The position numbers and the translations under genes are program-made. A stretch of DNA of 64,000 nucleotides from contig NZ_JAODNW010000007.1 in the NCBI RefSeq assembly GCF_025398255.1, positions 124,001 to 188,000 of the forward strand, in the 5' to 3' direction. Origin of the DNA: Chelativorans intermedius. Its GTDB lineage: Bacteria > Pseudomonadota > Alphaproteobacteria > Rhizobiales > Rhizobiaceae. This document shows positions 1 through 8,062 of this stretch, piece after piece. The notes beneath the pieces were generated by a model. That model saw nothing but the letters and a program-made list of their open reading frames with translations, was not told the DNA's origin and ran no database searches. Numbering within the stretch: the first letter of the stretch is position 1; each line of letters starts with the position of its first letter.

Positions 1-1
1 C

Positions 2-130
2 GGCATGGAGGCGCTGCCCGCCAACGCCGTGGTGCGCCGCTGGTGGGACGCGATGGCCGACATCATGGAGACCCTGCCCGACAACGCGCCGGTGCAGGTG
101 CCTCTCGCAAAGATGTTTCACCTGCAATAG
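2..130 (+). CDS. rhaM: L-rhamnose mutarotase, 3' end only (partial)
   Basis: Only the last 42 codons are present; the gene enters from beyond the left edge and stops with TAG at 128-130. The visible tail contains RRWWDAMADIMET, then LPDNAPV and a final KMFHL, which matches the conserved C-terminus of the RhaM/YiiL rhamnose mutarotase family (a WW-x-x-MADIM stretch, a PDN stretch and a terminal VFHL-like stretch). Family members interconvert the alpha and beta anomers of L-rhamnose in the cytoplasm. The SDR gene begins 56 bp downstream on the same strand, so the two are probably co-transcribed in a deoxysugar catabolic operon lying mostly to the left. A related fucose mutarotase-like role cannot be excluded from so short a fragment. 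Confidence 0.8.
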   Translation, partial: GMEALPANAVVRRWWDAMADIMETLPDNAPVQVPLAKMFHLQ

Positions 131-186
131 GCGGGCGGCGCAGGCGGCCGCTCTGACCGCGCCTCATCAACCGGAGGGAGGGCGAC

Positions 187-933
187 GTGAACAGGATCGA
201 CCTTGAAGGCCAGGTGGCCGTGGTAACAGGCGGCGCGCAGGGAATCGGCCTTGCCATCGCCAGGAGATTGATCGACTCGGGCGCGCGGGTGAGCCTGTGG
301 GATGTGAATGCCGCGCTCCTTGCGGAAGCGGCCGGCATGCTGGGGCCTGCGGCATCGGCCAAGACGGTCGACATCACCGATCTGCCGGCGCTGGAGCGCG
401 TTCACGCGGAGGTGGAGAAGGAGGTGGGGCCGATCTCCATCCTGGTGAACTCGGCCGGCATTGCCGGCTCCAACGCGCCGCTGGAGGAATACGATCCCGA
501 CGAATGGCGCCGCGTGGTGGAGATCAATCTGAACGGCACCTTCTATGTGAACAGGGTGGTGGTTCCCGCCATGAAGGCGCGCAATTACGGGCGCATCGTC
601 AACATATCCTCGGTCGCCGGAAAGGAAGGCAATCCCAATCTCTCCGCCTATTCGGCGGCCAAGGCGGGGGTCATCGGGCTCACCAAGTCGCTGGGCAAGG
701 AGCTTGCCGGCTACGACATCGCGGTCAACGCCATCACGCCGGCCACCGCCAGGACGCGGATCCTGGACACCCTCACCGAGGAGTTCATCCAGTACATGCT
801 GTCGCGCATTCCGCGCGGTCGCTTTCTGGAGGTGGAGGAGGCCGCCGCCATGGTGGCCTGGCTGGTCTCGAAGGAGAACAGCTTCACCACCGCCTCGGTC
901 TTCGATCTCTCCGGCGGCCGCACGACCTATTGA
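187..933 (+). CDS. SDR family NAD(P)-dependent oxidoreductase, probably in L-rhamnose/deoxysugar catabolism
   Basis: A 248-residue classical short-chain dehydrogenase. It shows the cofactor motif TGGAQGIG at residues 14-21, an acidic Asp39 after beta-2 that favours NAD over NADP, NSAG at 88-91, catalytic Ser141/142, and YSAAK with Tyr155 and Lys159. Translation starts at GTG 187 after a strong GGAGGGAGGG ribosome site. It follows the rhamnose mutarotase-like gene, so it may be the sugar 1-dehydrogenase or the 2-keto-3-deoxy-L-rhamnonate dehydrogenase of a non-phosphorylating rhamnose route. That assignment is inference from context: SDR motifs do not reveal substrate. It ends 33 bp before the convergent XRE gene. 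Confidence 0.85.
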   Translation: MNRIDLEGQVAVVTGGAQGIGLAIARRLIDSGARVSLWDVNAALLAEAAGMLGPAASAKTVDITDLPALERVHAEVEKEVGPISILVNSAGIAGSNAPLEEYDPDEWRRVVEINLNGTFYVNRVVVPAMKARNYGRIVNISSVAGKEGNPNLSAYSAAKAGVIGLTKSLGKELAGYDIAVNAITPATARTRILDTLTEEFIQYMLSRIPRGRFLEVEEAAAMVAWLVSKENSFTTASVFDLSGGRTTY

Positions 934-966
934 AGCGGAAGACCCCGTCGCCGGGCCGGATGGCGC

Positions 967-1935
967 TCAGCCGCCCGCCTTTCCGGCGATCGCGTATTTC
1001 TCGATCATGGCCTCCAGGCAGGCCACGGCGTCCGCCCCTTTGAGCGCGTTGTGCCAAAGCCGCGCCGCAATGTCCTCGTGCAGCGCCATGGCCTCGGATG
1101 CGGAGGTGATCAAGGCGACACCCAGTCGGACATTGGGCCGCTCGCCGAGCCGGAACGGGCTGATGGCGAGAATGGAGCGGTCCGCCTGGCGGAAGATCTG
1201 GAAGCTCGTCGCCGGCACGGGCTCGCGCACGATGCCGATCTGCACGCCGATGGGCTGCTCGCGCAGCATCGTCAGGATGTATTCGGCCTCGCCGCGCGCC
1301 ATCCGCCTGCGGCGCTCGATCGTCTCCGCCGGCAGGTCATGGCGGCCCACCAGACCGTGCAGGAGAAACCGTTCGAGATCGGCAGAGGAAATGAGGCTGA
1401 CGATCAGCGGGCGGCGGGCGCGGAAGGCTTCCTTCCGCGCCTTGAGAATCTCCATCAGCGCCTCGACGGCCTCCTCCGAGGCGCCGTCGGGATCGGCCCC
1501 TTCGGGGATCGATTCCTTCATCACCTCCCCCAGCACCGTGTCATAGGCGTCGGAGGTGAGAAGGTAGGAGACCGGGCTGAAGAGGCCGATGATCTGCTCG
1601 CAGGATTCTTCGAGCTGGCGCATGCGCTCGAAGAAGGCCGTCGCGGTGCTCACATATTCGACGCCGACACCCAGAAGGCTGGGCAGGGAGACGCCCAGCT
1701 CGTTGGCAATCGAGGTCAGCATCTCGATCTTGCGGATCTCGCCCTTTTCTGCACGATAGAGCGCGGCGCGGGAGATTCCGAGCTTCTGCGCCAGCGCGTC
1801 GGGCGTGAGGCCCTTGCCCAGACGGTAGGCGCGCAGCCGGGCGCCAATATCGCTGAAACGGATCGAGTCTTCTTGCGTCAAGGCAGATTCCCGTGACTTG
1901 CGAGGCTGTCGCCTTATCGGGCGGCGCGTGCCCAT
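967..1935 (-). CDS. XRE-family transcriptional regulator, likely local regulator of the TRAP/orotate operon
   Basis: A 322-residue protein with an N-terminal Cro/C1-type helix-turn-helix at about residues 30-85 (LRAYRLGKGLTPDALAQKLG, then ISRAALYRAEKGE). A roughly 230-residue C-terminal region that I do not recognise may bind an effector. The gene diverges from the TRAP-pyr operon across a 156-bp AT-rich region carrying several TTCTC/GAGAA repeats, the usual arrangement for a local regulator. The ATG at 1935 lacks a clear Shine-Dalgarno sequence, so the true start may lie a little downstream. Whether it represses or activates, and which ligand it senses (orotate or dihydroorotate would fit), is not visible in the sequence. 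Confidence 0.82.
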   Translation of the reverse strand: MGTRRPIRRQPRKSRESALTQEDSIRFSDIGARLRAYRLGKGLTPDALAQKLGISRAALYRAEKGEIRKIEMLTSIANELGVSLPSLLGVGVEYVSTATAFFERMRQLEESCEQIIGLFSPVSYLLTSDAYDTVLGEVMKESIPEGADPDGASEEAVEALMEILKARKEAFRARRPLIVSLISSADLERFLLHGLVGRHDLPAETIERRRRMARGEAEYILTMLREQPIGVQIGIVREPVPATSFQIFRQADRSILAISPFRLGERPNVRLGVALITSASEAMALHEDIAARLWHNALKGADAVACLEAMIEKYAIAGKAGG

Positions 1936-1954
1936 TTGTCAACGGACGGCTCAA

Positions 1955-2012
1955 TTCTCGCCATCAAGATCAATTATTATACGAAAATCGAGAAAGTCTC
2001 ATTTTTGAGAAA
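1955..2012. promoter_or_regulatory. Repeated TTCTC/GAGAA half-sites between divergent promoters (candidate operator)
   Basis: TTCTCG at 1955-1960 pairs with CGAGAA at 1989-1994. The perfect inverted repeat TCTCA-TTTT-TGAGA lies at 1997-2010. GAGAAA recurs at 1990-1995 and 2007-2012. On the minus strand a perfect TATAAT (plus-strand ATTATA, 1976-1981) would serve the XRE gene. The cluster sits just upstream of the plus-strand -35 element. It is a candidate binding region for the divergently encoded XRE protein; no binding data exist. Confidence 0.5.
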
Positions 2013-2017
2013 AATCG

Positions 2018-2045
2018 TTGACACGCTATTGTGTGCTGCTAGGCT
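2018..2045 (+). promoter_or_regulatory. Candidate sigma-70-type promoter of the TRAP/orotate operon
   Basis: A perfect TTGACA at 2018-2023 is followed after 16 bp by TAGGCT at 2040-2045, a weak -10. The start codon of the TRAP binding protein is 46 bp further on, after an AAGGAAAGAGGTGG ribosome site. The strong -35 with a poor -10 would suit an activated or inducible promoter, which is inference. Confidence 0.45.
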
Positions 2046-2091
2046 GGGCCTTTCCGTGCCGATCCGTGCCAATAAGGAAAGAGGTGGAACG

Positions 2092-3114
2092 ATGAACCAT
2101 TCAATTCGCAAGCTGGCCGCAACGGCCGTTCTTGCCGCGGCCGGTGCCGCATTCGCATCCGGCGCCTGGGCGGCGGAGTTCGTGGCCAAGATCGGCCATC
2201 TGGAATCGACCCAGCAGTCCCGGCATGTCCATCTGGAAAAGGTGGCCGAGCTCGTGGCCGAGCGCACGGATGGCGCCGTGGAGTTCCAGATCTTTCCGCA
2301 GGGCCAGCTCGGCCAGCAGCGCGAGATGACGGAAGGCGTGCAGCTCGGCACGCTGGAGGCGACCGTCGCGCCGGCGGCTTTCCTCGGCGGCTTCAATCCC
2401 GCCATCTCCATCCTCGACATTCCCTTCCTGCTGCCCGAGGATGAGGAGAAGGCGCAGGCGCTGCGCGCCGGTGCCTTCGGCCAGGCGCTGTGCGATTCCT
2501 TCGACACGCGTGGCGTGGAGTGCCTGATGTTGTGGCCGAACGGCCGCAAGAACTTCACCTCCAGCAAGCCCATCGCCGGAATGGAGGATTTTTCGGGCCA
2601 GAAGTTCCGCGTCATGGATTCCAACATCCTGATCGAACAGTTCAACGCCCTGGGCGCCTCCGCCATCGCGCTGCCCTTCGGCGAGCTTTACACCTCGCTG
2701 CAGACCGGCGTGGTCGATGGTCAGGAAAACCCGCTCGACACCATCCGCGCGATGAAGTTCTACGAGGTCCAGGATCATCTGGTGCTCTCCAACCACGGCG
2801 CGATGGAGGACGTGATCCTCTTCAACACCGCTTTCTGGAACGGCCTGCCGGAGAACTATCAGACGATCATCGTCGACGCCTTCAGGGAGGTGATCCCCGA
2901 TCTGATCGCCCACAAGCAGGCCGCCGTCGCCGCGTCGCTTGAGGAGATCAAGGCAGCCGGCGTCACGGTGCACGAGCTTTCCCCGGAGGAGAAGGCCGCC
3001 TTCCGGGAGGCCATGTATCCGGCCACCCGCGCCGCCTATGTCGAGCGGGCGGGCGCAGAGGGCGAGGAGCTGATCGCGCTCTACGAGCAGGAATACGCCA
3101 AGCTTTCCGAGTAA
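2092..3114 (+). CDS. TRAP transporter substrate-binding protein (DctP family), candidate orotate/dihydroorotate receptor
   Basis: A 340-residue periplasmic solute-binding protein of the DctP/TRAP family. A signal peptide occupies about residues 1-26 (positive start, hydrophobic run, cleavage near GAWA/AEF). The family pattern follows: an early KIGH strand, QIFPQGQLG, and KFRVMDSN with the arginine that normally clamps a substrate carboxylate. I start at ATG 2092 because of its ribosome site and signal peptide; the frame is open further upstream, but that would bury the signal. It is the first gene of an operon whose enzymes act on orotate-pathway carboxylates, so an orotate-like ligand is inferred. 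Other carboxylates remain possible because TRAP receptors cannot be assigned by sequence alone. Confidence 0.9.
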   Translation: MNHSIRKLAATAVLAAAGAAFASGAWAAEFVAKIGHLESTQQSRHVHLEKVAELVAERTDGAVEFQIFPQGQLGQQREMTEGVQLGTLEATVAPAAFLGGFNPAISILDIPFLLPEDEEKAQALRAGAFGQALCDSFDTRGVECLMLWPNGRKNFTSSKPIAGMEDFSGQKFRVMDSNILIEQFNALGASAIALPFGELYTSLQTGVVDGQENPLDTIRAMKFYEVQDHLVLSNHGAMEDVILFNTAFWNGLPENYQTIIVDAFREVIPDLIAHKQAAVAASLEEIKAAGVTVHELSPEEKAAFREAMYPATRAAYVERAGAEGEELIALYEQEYAKLSE

Positions 3115-3128
3115 AGGCTGGGGGGCCT

Positions 3129-3154
3129 GCGGGCGCGGCCTTGGCCGCGCCCGC
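3129..3154 (+). other. Stable intercistronic hairpin between dctP and dctQ genes
   Basis: A perfect 12-bp GC stem (3129-3140 with 3143-3154) closes on a two-base TT loop, 15 bp after the binding-protein stop codon, with no T-run. Such hairpins commonly protect the upstream message 3' end, giving more binding protein than permease. That role is inferred. Confidence 0.6.
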
Positions 3155-3209
3155 TCTTGCCCGTTCGCAACGGCGAAACGGCCCGTTGAAGGGCCCGTGG
3201 AGCAGCTGA

Positions 3210-3713
3210 ATGCGCAATGTGCTTTCGATCCTGCGCACCGCGGAGCGGTCGGCGCTGGTGGTGATATTCCTGGCGATGGTGGGCCTCTACTTCGTCAATG
3301 TGGTGGTGCGCGCCACTGAAAGCCCGCTGGCCTCCGATCTCGCATGGATCGAGGAGGCCGTCAGGATCATGAACCTCTATCTGGTCTTCCTCGCCATCGG
3401 CTACGCGCTCGAGATCGGCCGTCATGTGGCGGTCGACACCTGGCGTGCGCGCATCGCCGCGGCCACGGGGCTGCCGCTCCGCCGCATCATCGACGCGGTG
3501 GGCCTGCTCTTCTCGCTCTATCTCGCATGGCTCGGCTGGAAGATGACGGGATTCGTCTTCGGCACCGGCCAGGAGAGCCCGACGCTCGGCATCCGCATGG
3601 GCTGGATCTATGTCGCGCCCACCATCGGCTTCGCGCTGCTTGCGCTGCGCTATCTGCTCGGTCTCCTGGGCCTCCTCGACCGCCAGCCGCCAGGGGAGGC
3701 GCAAGACGCATGA
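3210..3713 (+). CDS. TRAP transporter small permease (DctQ family)
   Basis: A 167-residue inner-membrane protein with four predicted hydrophobic segments (about residues 15-35, 50-70, 92-112 and 132-155). It has the size and layout of the DctQ small subunit, which pairs with DctM and is required for TRAP transport driven by an ion gradient. It lies between the binding protein (95-bp gap with a hairpin) and DctM, whose ATG overlaps its stop codon in ATGA, so translation is coupled. Sequence alone does not indicate the substrate; that comes from the operon. Family assignment is firm on size, topology and position. Confidence 0.88.
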   Translation: MRNVLSILRTAERSALVVIFLAMVGLYFVNVVVRATESPLASDLAWIEEAVRIMNLYLVFLAIGYALEIGRHVAVDTWRARIAAATGLPLRRIIDAVGLLFSLYLAWLGWKMTGFVFGTGQESPTLGIRMGWIYVAPTIGFALLALRYLLGLLGLLDRQPPGEAQDA

Positions 3714-4996
3714 TCCTGCTTCTCCTCATCGTCGCCGTCGCCGCTCTGCTGCTCGTCACGGGGTTCGAGATGTTTCTCGTGCTCGGCGTGCCGGCCCTCT
3801 TGATCAAGCAGATCTTCTACGGCACGCTGCCCGACCCCGTGGTGGTGCAGAAGGTGGTGGGCGGCATCAACCACTCGACCCTGCTTGCCATTCCCTTCTT
3901 CATCCTGGCGGCTGAGCTCATGGGCGAGGGGCAGATCGCCCGGCGGCTGACCGGCCTCGTCCAGTCGCTGCTCGGCCATCGCAAGGGCGGCGTGGGTTAC
4001 ACCATCATCGGCGGCTCCATGGCCTTCGGCTCCGTTTCCGGTTCCGCGCCCGCCACCGTGGCGGCCATGGGCCGGCTCGTGTTTCCCGAAATGCGCAAGG
4101 TGGGCTTCAGCGAGAAGTTCTCGCTCGGCCTCATCGCCTCCAGCGCCGAGACCGCGCTTCTCATTCCGCCGTCCATCACCTTCATCATCTATGGCTGGAT
4201 GACGGGCACCTCCGTCGCGCGGCTTTTCGTGGCCGGCCTGGCGGCCGGGCTCGTGCTCGGCCTCGTCTTTGCCGTTCTGGTGGCCATCGAAGCGCGCCGC
4301 AGCGGCGTCTCGGCGGGCGAGCGCATCGGCTGGGCAGGGCGGCTCGCCGCCATCCGCCATGCCGGCTGGGCGCTTGGCATGCCGGTGATCATCCTGGGCG
4401 GCATCTATTCGGGGTTCTTCACGCCCACGGAGGCCGCCGCCGTCAGCGTCGTCTACGCCATTTTCGTGGAGGCCGTGGTCTTTCGCGAGCTCAGCCTCGG
4501 CAAGCTGTTCAGGGTAACCGAGCGCGCCGCCGTCTCCACCGCCATCATCTTCATCCTGCTGGCGCTTGGCGGCCTTCTGTCCTACTTCATCACGCTGGCC
4601 CAGGTGCCGAACCACATTCTGGGCTTCCTGTCGGCCGTCGATGCCGGGCCGGTGGTCTTCCTGCTGGTGGTGAACGTGGCCTTCCTGATTGCCGGCATGT
4701 TCATCGACCCGAACTCGGCGCTGCTCATCCTCGTGCCGCCGCTCTATCCCGTCGCCACCGCGCTCGGCGTCGATCCGGTTCATTTCGGCATGATCGTCAC
4801 GCTCAACATCTCGGTGGGGATGATCACGCCGCCCTTCGGGCTCGACCTGTTCGTCGCCTCCTCCACGCTGGGCAGGCCGGTGATGACCATCATCTCCGGC
4901 ATCTGGCCCTTCGTGCTCGCCAATCTGGTGGCGCTGGCGATCATCACCTATGTGCCCCCGATTTCCACCTTCCTGCCCGATCTGGTGTTCGGATGA
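3710..4996 (+). CDS. TRAP transporter large permease (DctM family)
   Basis: A 428-residue polytopic membrane protein, starting MILLLLIVAVAALLLVTGFE and containing about 12 hydrophobic segments. Stretches typical of DctM include a GGSMAFGSVSGSAPATVAAMG loop region, ALLIPPSITFIIYG and VGMITPPFGLDLFV. It forms the ion-coupled translocation unit with DctQ. The ATG at 3710 overlaps the DctQ stop, and its own stop overlaps the next start at 4993. The frame is open upstream to 3344, but that is a shadow of dctQ. A TRAP permease joined without a gap to PyrK and PyrD genes is unusual and supports import of an orotate-pathway compound. Confidence 0.92.
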   Translation: MILLLLIVAVAALLLVTGFEMFLVLGVPALLIKQIFYGTLPDPVVVQKVVGGINHSTLLAIPFFILAAELMGEGQIARRLTGLVQSLLGHRKGGVGYTIIGGSMAFGSVSGSAPATVAAMGRLVFPEMRKVGFSEKFSLGLIASSAETALLIPPSITFIIYGWMTGTSVARLFVAGLAAGLVLGLVFAVLVAIEARRSGVSAGERIGWAGRLAAIRHAGWALGMPVIILGGIYSGFFTPTEAAAVSVVYAIFVEAVVFRELSLGKLFRVTERAAVSTAIIFILLALGGLLSYFITLAQVPNHILGFLSAVDAGPVVFLLVVNVAFLIAGMFIDPNSALLILVPPLYPVATALGVDPVHFGMIVTLNISVGMITPPFGLDLFVASSTLGRPVMTIISGIWPFVLANLVALAIITYVPPISTFLPDLVFG

Positions 4997-5844
4997 CCGA
5001 CATGCTGACGCAGAACCCGCCCATGGCCTCCGGCCGGCCCCAGCCGACCGTCTTCGAGCGCGATCTGGCGGTGCGCGCCAACCAGCCGGTGAATGGCGAA
5101 TACATGCGTCTCGTGGTGGAGGCGCCGCCGGAGATGCTGGCGCGCTGCCGGGCCGGGCAGTTCTTCCACCTGCTGTGCCCATCCGCCGGCACCGACCAGC
5201 CCTATCTGCGCCGACCGATGAGCATCTACGGCTTCTATCCGCAGGAAGGCACGTTGCACTTTCTCTACAAGGTCGCGGGCGCAGGCACGCGGGCGCTGTT
5301 CCATCTGGCGCCGGGAGACCGGCTCAACGTGTTGGGGCCGCTCGGCCGTGGCTTCCATATCGCCGAAGACTGGCAGAGGCTCGTACTCCTTGCCCGCGGT
5401 GTCGGTCTTGCCACCCTGGCGCCTCTGGCGCTGGAGGCGCATCGGCTCGGCCGGCATCTGACGGCGATCTGCAGCGCGCGCCGGCCCGACCTTCTGATGT
5501 CGGTCGACTATTTCCGCCATCTCGGCGCCGATGTCATCACGGTTACCGATGCCGAGGGCACCTCGGACGTGGCGCATCTCGAAAGCCTTCTGGAGGGCCT
5601 GATTGCCGGTGCGGGTGTGGACGCCTTCTACACATGCGGCTCCAACCGGCTGCTCGCCCTCCTGCAGCGCATGGGCAAGCGTCACGGCATCCCCGGCCAG
5701 ATCGCGCTCGAGCAGCAGATGGCCTGCGGCCTCGGCATGTGCCATTGCTGCGTGCGCCCATTCCGCAAGGACGGGGCCACCGTGCAGCTGCGCGTGTGCC
5801 GCGAGGGGCCCGTCTTCGACATGCAGGAGGCGATGCCGTGGTAG
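4993..5844 (+). CDS. pyrK: Dihydroorotate dehydrogenase electron transfer subunit (PyrK-like)
   Basis: A 283-residue protein of the ferredoxin reductase-like PyrK family: an N-terminal FAD-binding barrel (about 15-110, with LRRPMSIYG), an NAD-binding Rossmann region (about 115-240), and a C-terminal 2Fe-2S motif with Cys245, Cys250, Cys253 and Cys269 (C-x4-C-x2-C-x15-C) before EGPVF, closely matching known PyrK spacing. It passes electrons between NAD(H) and the FMN of the class 1B PyrD. The reaction is reversible, so with NADH it can drive orotate reduction. Its start overlaps dctM by 4 bp, and its stop lies inside the start of pyrD. Cys252 is an extra cysteine in the motif. Confidence 0.88.
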   Translation: MTDMLTQNPPMASGRPQPTVFERDLAVRANQPVNGEYMRLVVEAPPEMLARCRAGQFFHLLCPSAGTDQPYLRRPMSIYGFYPQEGTLHFLYKVAGAGTRALFHLAPGDRLNVLGPLGRGFHIAEDWQRLVLLARGVGLATLAPLALEAHRLGRHLTAICSARRPDLLMSVDYFRHLGADVITVTDAEGTSDVAHLESLLEGLIAGAGVDAFYTCGSNRLLALLQRMGKRHGIPGQIALEQQMACGLGMCHCCVRPFRKDGATVQLRVCREGPVFDMQEAMPW

Positions 5845-6782
5845 ATCTCTCGGTCGACATCGCGGGCCTCACGCTCAAGAACCCCGTCATGCCGGCCTCC
5901 GGCACCTTTTCGGAGGAGCTGGCGGAGGTCTTCGACATCGAGTGCCTCGGCGCGCATGTGACGAAAACCATCACCCGCGGCTTCCGCGATGGCAATCCGA
6001 CGCCCCGCGTGTGCGAGGTCGGCGGCTCGATGCTCAATTCCATCGGCATCCCGAGCAAGGGTGTGGCCGCCTTCCTCGAGAAGGTCGTGCCCTTCTACCG
6101 GGACTATGAGACGCCCTTGGTGGTCTCGATTTCCGGCAACACGGCAGACGAGTTCGCCGCGCTGTGCGCGGAGGTCTCGGTCGAAGGCGTGGCCGCCATC
6201 GAGGTCAACATCTCCTGCCCCAACATCGAGGAGGACGGCAAGGCCTTCGCCATCCGCCCCTCCTCCACCTATGAGGTGATGCGCAAGCTGCGCCGGGCCA
6301 CCCGCCTGCCCCTGTGGGCGAAGCTCACGCCCAATACGGGCGAGACGCCGGAGGTGGCACGGGCGGCCGAGGAAGGAGGCGCGGATGCGCTGGTGGTCGC
6401 CAACACACTGCTCGCGATGGCCATCGACATCCGCACCCGCCGGCCCAAGCTCGGCAACCTGATGGGCGGGCTTTCCGGCCCGTCGCTGAAGCCCATTGCC
6501 CTGCGCATGGCCTACCAGTGCGCCAAGGCAACCGGCATTCCGGTGATCGGCTGTGGCGGCATCGCCACTGCGGAGGATGTGGTGGAGTTCCTGATCGCCG
6601 GCGCCACTGCCGTGCAGGTTGGCACGGCCACCTTCATCAATCCCACGGCGATGCTCACCATCATCGCCGATTTGGAGCGCTATCTGGAGCGCGAGGGGAT
6701 CGCCTCCGTGCGCGACCTCATCGGCACCGTGATCGACGGGGAGCAGAAGGCGGGTGTGGTCTTCATGGAGGCCGCGCCATGA
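5838..6782 (+). CDS. pyrD: Dihydroorotate dehydrogenase, class 1B, inferred to work as NADH-dependent orotate reductase
   Basis: A 314-residue TIM-barrel flavoprotein. It has class 1 features: [10 protein letters not shown] near residues 15-24, [15 protein letters not shown] near 43-57, and NISCPN with catalytic Cys127 where class 2 enzymes carry serine. The partner PyrK gene directly upstream marks it as class 1B. I chose GTG 5838 because AGGAGG (5825-5830) sits 7 bp before it; it overlaps pyrK by 7 bp. A class 2 enzyme elsewhere in the window (38978-40069) can serve biosynthesis. This copy, in an operon with an importer and a carbamoylase, is therefore inferred to reduce orotate to dihydroorotate. 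Direction in vivo is not proven by sequence. Confidence 0.88.
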   Translation: MVDLSVDIAGLTLKNPVMPASGTFSEELAEVFDIECLGAHVTKTITRGFRDGNPTPRVCEVGGSMLNSIGIPSKGVAAFLEKVVPFYRDYETPLVVSISGNTADEFAALCAEVSVEGVAAIEVNISCPNIEEDGKAFAIRPSSTYEVMRKLRRATRLPLWAKLTPNTGETPEVARAAEEGGADALVVANTLLAMAIDIRTRRPKLGNLMGGLSGPSLKPIALRMAYQCAKATGIPVIGCGGIATAEDVVEFLIAGATAVQVGTATFINPTAMLTIIADLERYLEREGIASVRDLIGTVIDGEQKAGVVFMEAAP

Positions 6783-8062
6783 CGGCGGCCCGGCACATTG
6801 CCATGGACGAACGCGAGGAGGAACGGCGCCTCGCCGCCTTCCTGTTCGAGGAAGTGGCAAGGCTTTCGCCAGATGTCGAGGGCGTGAGCCGCCCCGCCTT
6901 CTCCGACGTGGAGACCAGAACGCTCTCCTTCCTCGGGGATTTCGCGCGCAGCCAGGGCCTCGAGGTCTGGTACGATGCCGGCCGCAACGCCAATTTCTGC
7001 CTGCCGGGCGCACGCCGGGCGGCGCGCTACATCCTCGTCGGCTCGCATGTGGACAGCGTGCCCTTCGGCGGCAATTTCGACGGGCTTGCCGGCGTCGTGA
7101 CCGGCCTTCTCTGCCTGCTGCGGGCAAAAAGGCGGGGCATCCGCTTTCCCGTTCCTGTTCACGTGCTGGCCATGCGCGGCGAGGAAAGCGCCTGGTTCGG
7201 CCCCTGCTACATCGGTTCCAAGGCGCTAACCGGAACGCTGGGCGCGCAGGAGCTCAAGGCGAAGCACAAGGGCGACGGACGGTCGCTCGACGCCCATATG
7301 GCCGATGTCGGCGTCGACATGGACCGGGTACGCGCCGGCGTGCCCCTCATCGACCTGTCGGCGGTCGCTGCCTATGTGGAGCTGCACATCGAACAGGGGC
7401 CCCTTCTCATCGGCAAGGACATCCCGGCCGCCGTCGTTTCCGGCATTCGCGGCAACATTCGCCACCGTGCCGTGCGCTGCCTGGGCGAGGCCGGCCATTC
7501 CGGCGCCGTGCCGCGCGCGTTCCGCCGCGATCCCGTCCTTGCCATGGCCGATCTGCTGGTGCGCCTCGACGAAAGCTGGGCAACCATCCTTGCAAAGGGC
7601 GACGATCTGGTGTTGACCAGCGGCATCGTGGCCACGGATCCGGAGAAGCATGCCATGTCGCGCATACCCGATTCGGTCTCCTTCAGCCTCGATATCCGCA
7701 GCCAGAGCGCGAGGACGCTGGACGAGATGCGCGACCTTCTGCGTGCCGAGATGCGCCAGATCGAGCGCGACCGCAAGGTACGCTTCGAGCTGGACGAGGA
7801 AATGCGCGTCGAGCCGGCCTTGTGCGATTCCGTCCTTGTCGAGCGGCTGTTGCGGGCGATGGGCCGGTCGGGGCAGGAGCCCTTCGTGATGTCGAGCGGC
7901 GGTGGGCACGATGCCGCCGTCTTCGCGGGCGCAGGCGTTCCCTCCGCCATGGTGTTCGTGCGCAATCAGAACGGCTCGCACAACCCGCAGGAAGCGATGG
8001 AGCTTGCCGACTTCCTCGCCGCCACCGACATTGTTCACGAGTTCCTGACGGAAGCGCCATGA
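6779..8062 (+). CDS. M20-family Zn-dependent N-carbamoyl-L-amino acid amidohydrolase, candidate ureidosuccinase
   Basis: A 427-residue member of the allantoate deiminase/HyuC family. Metal-site motifs are in order: [15 protein letters not shown] (His and Asp ligands), [17 protein letters not shown], and a C-terminal GGGHDA. Family members hydrolyse N-carbamoyl amino acids or allantoate to amine, CO2 and ammonia. Here it sits between PyrD and dihydroorotase with 4-bp overlaps on both sides, so its likely substrate is N-carbamoyl-L-aspartate, giving L-aspartate. That activity (ureidosuccinase) is known from orotate-fermenting anaerobes. The specificity is inferred from position; a role with another ureido acid is the alternative. 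Pyrimidine synthesis has no step for this enzyme, which is the main argument that the operon is catabolic. Confidence 0.87.
   Translation: MTAARHIAMDEREEERRLAAFLFEEVARLSPDVEGVSRPAFSDVETRTLSFLGDFARSQGLEVWYDAGRNANFCLPGARRAARYILVGSHVDSVPFGGNFDGLAGVVTGLLCLLRAKRRGIRFPVPVHVLAMRGEESAWFGPCYIGSKALTGTLGAQELKAKHKGDGRSLDAHMADVGVDMDRVRAGVPLIDLSAVAAYVELHIEQGPLLIGKDIPAAVVSGIRGNIRHRAVRCLGEAGHSGAVPRAFRRDPVLAMADLLVRLDESWATILAKGDDLVLTSGIVATDPEKHAMSRIPDSVSFSLDIRSQSARTLDEMRDLLRAEMRQIERDRKVRFELDEEMRVEPALCDSVLVERLLRAMGRSGQEPFVMSSGGGHDAAVFAGAGVPSAMVFVRNQNGSHNPQEAMELADFLAATDIVHEFLTEAP

Noticed and set aside
1936-2091. N-terminal extension of the TRAP binding protein to 1936
   Set aside because: It would place the signal peptide about 52 residues inside the protein and read through the divergent promoter region; ATG 2092 has a proper ribosome site.
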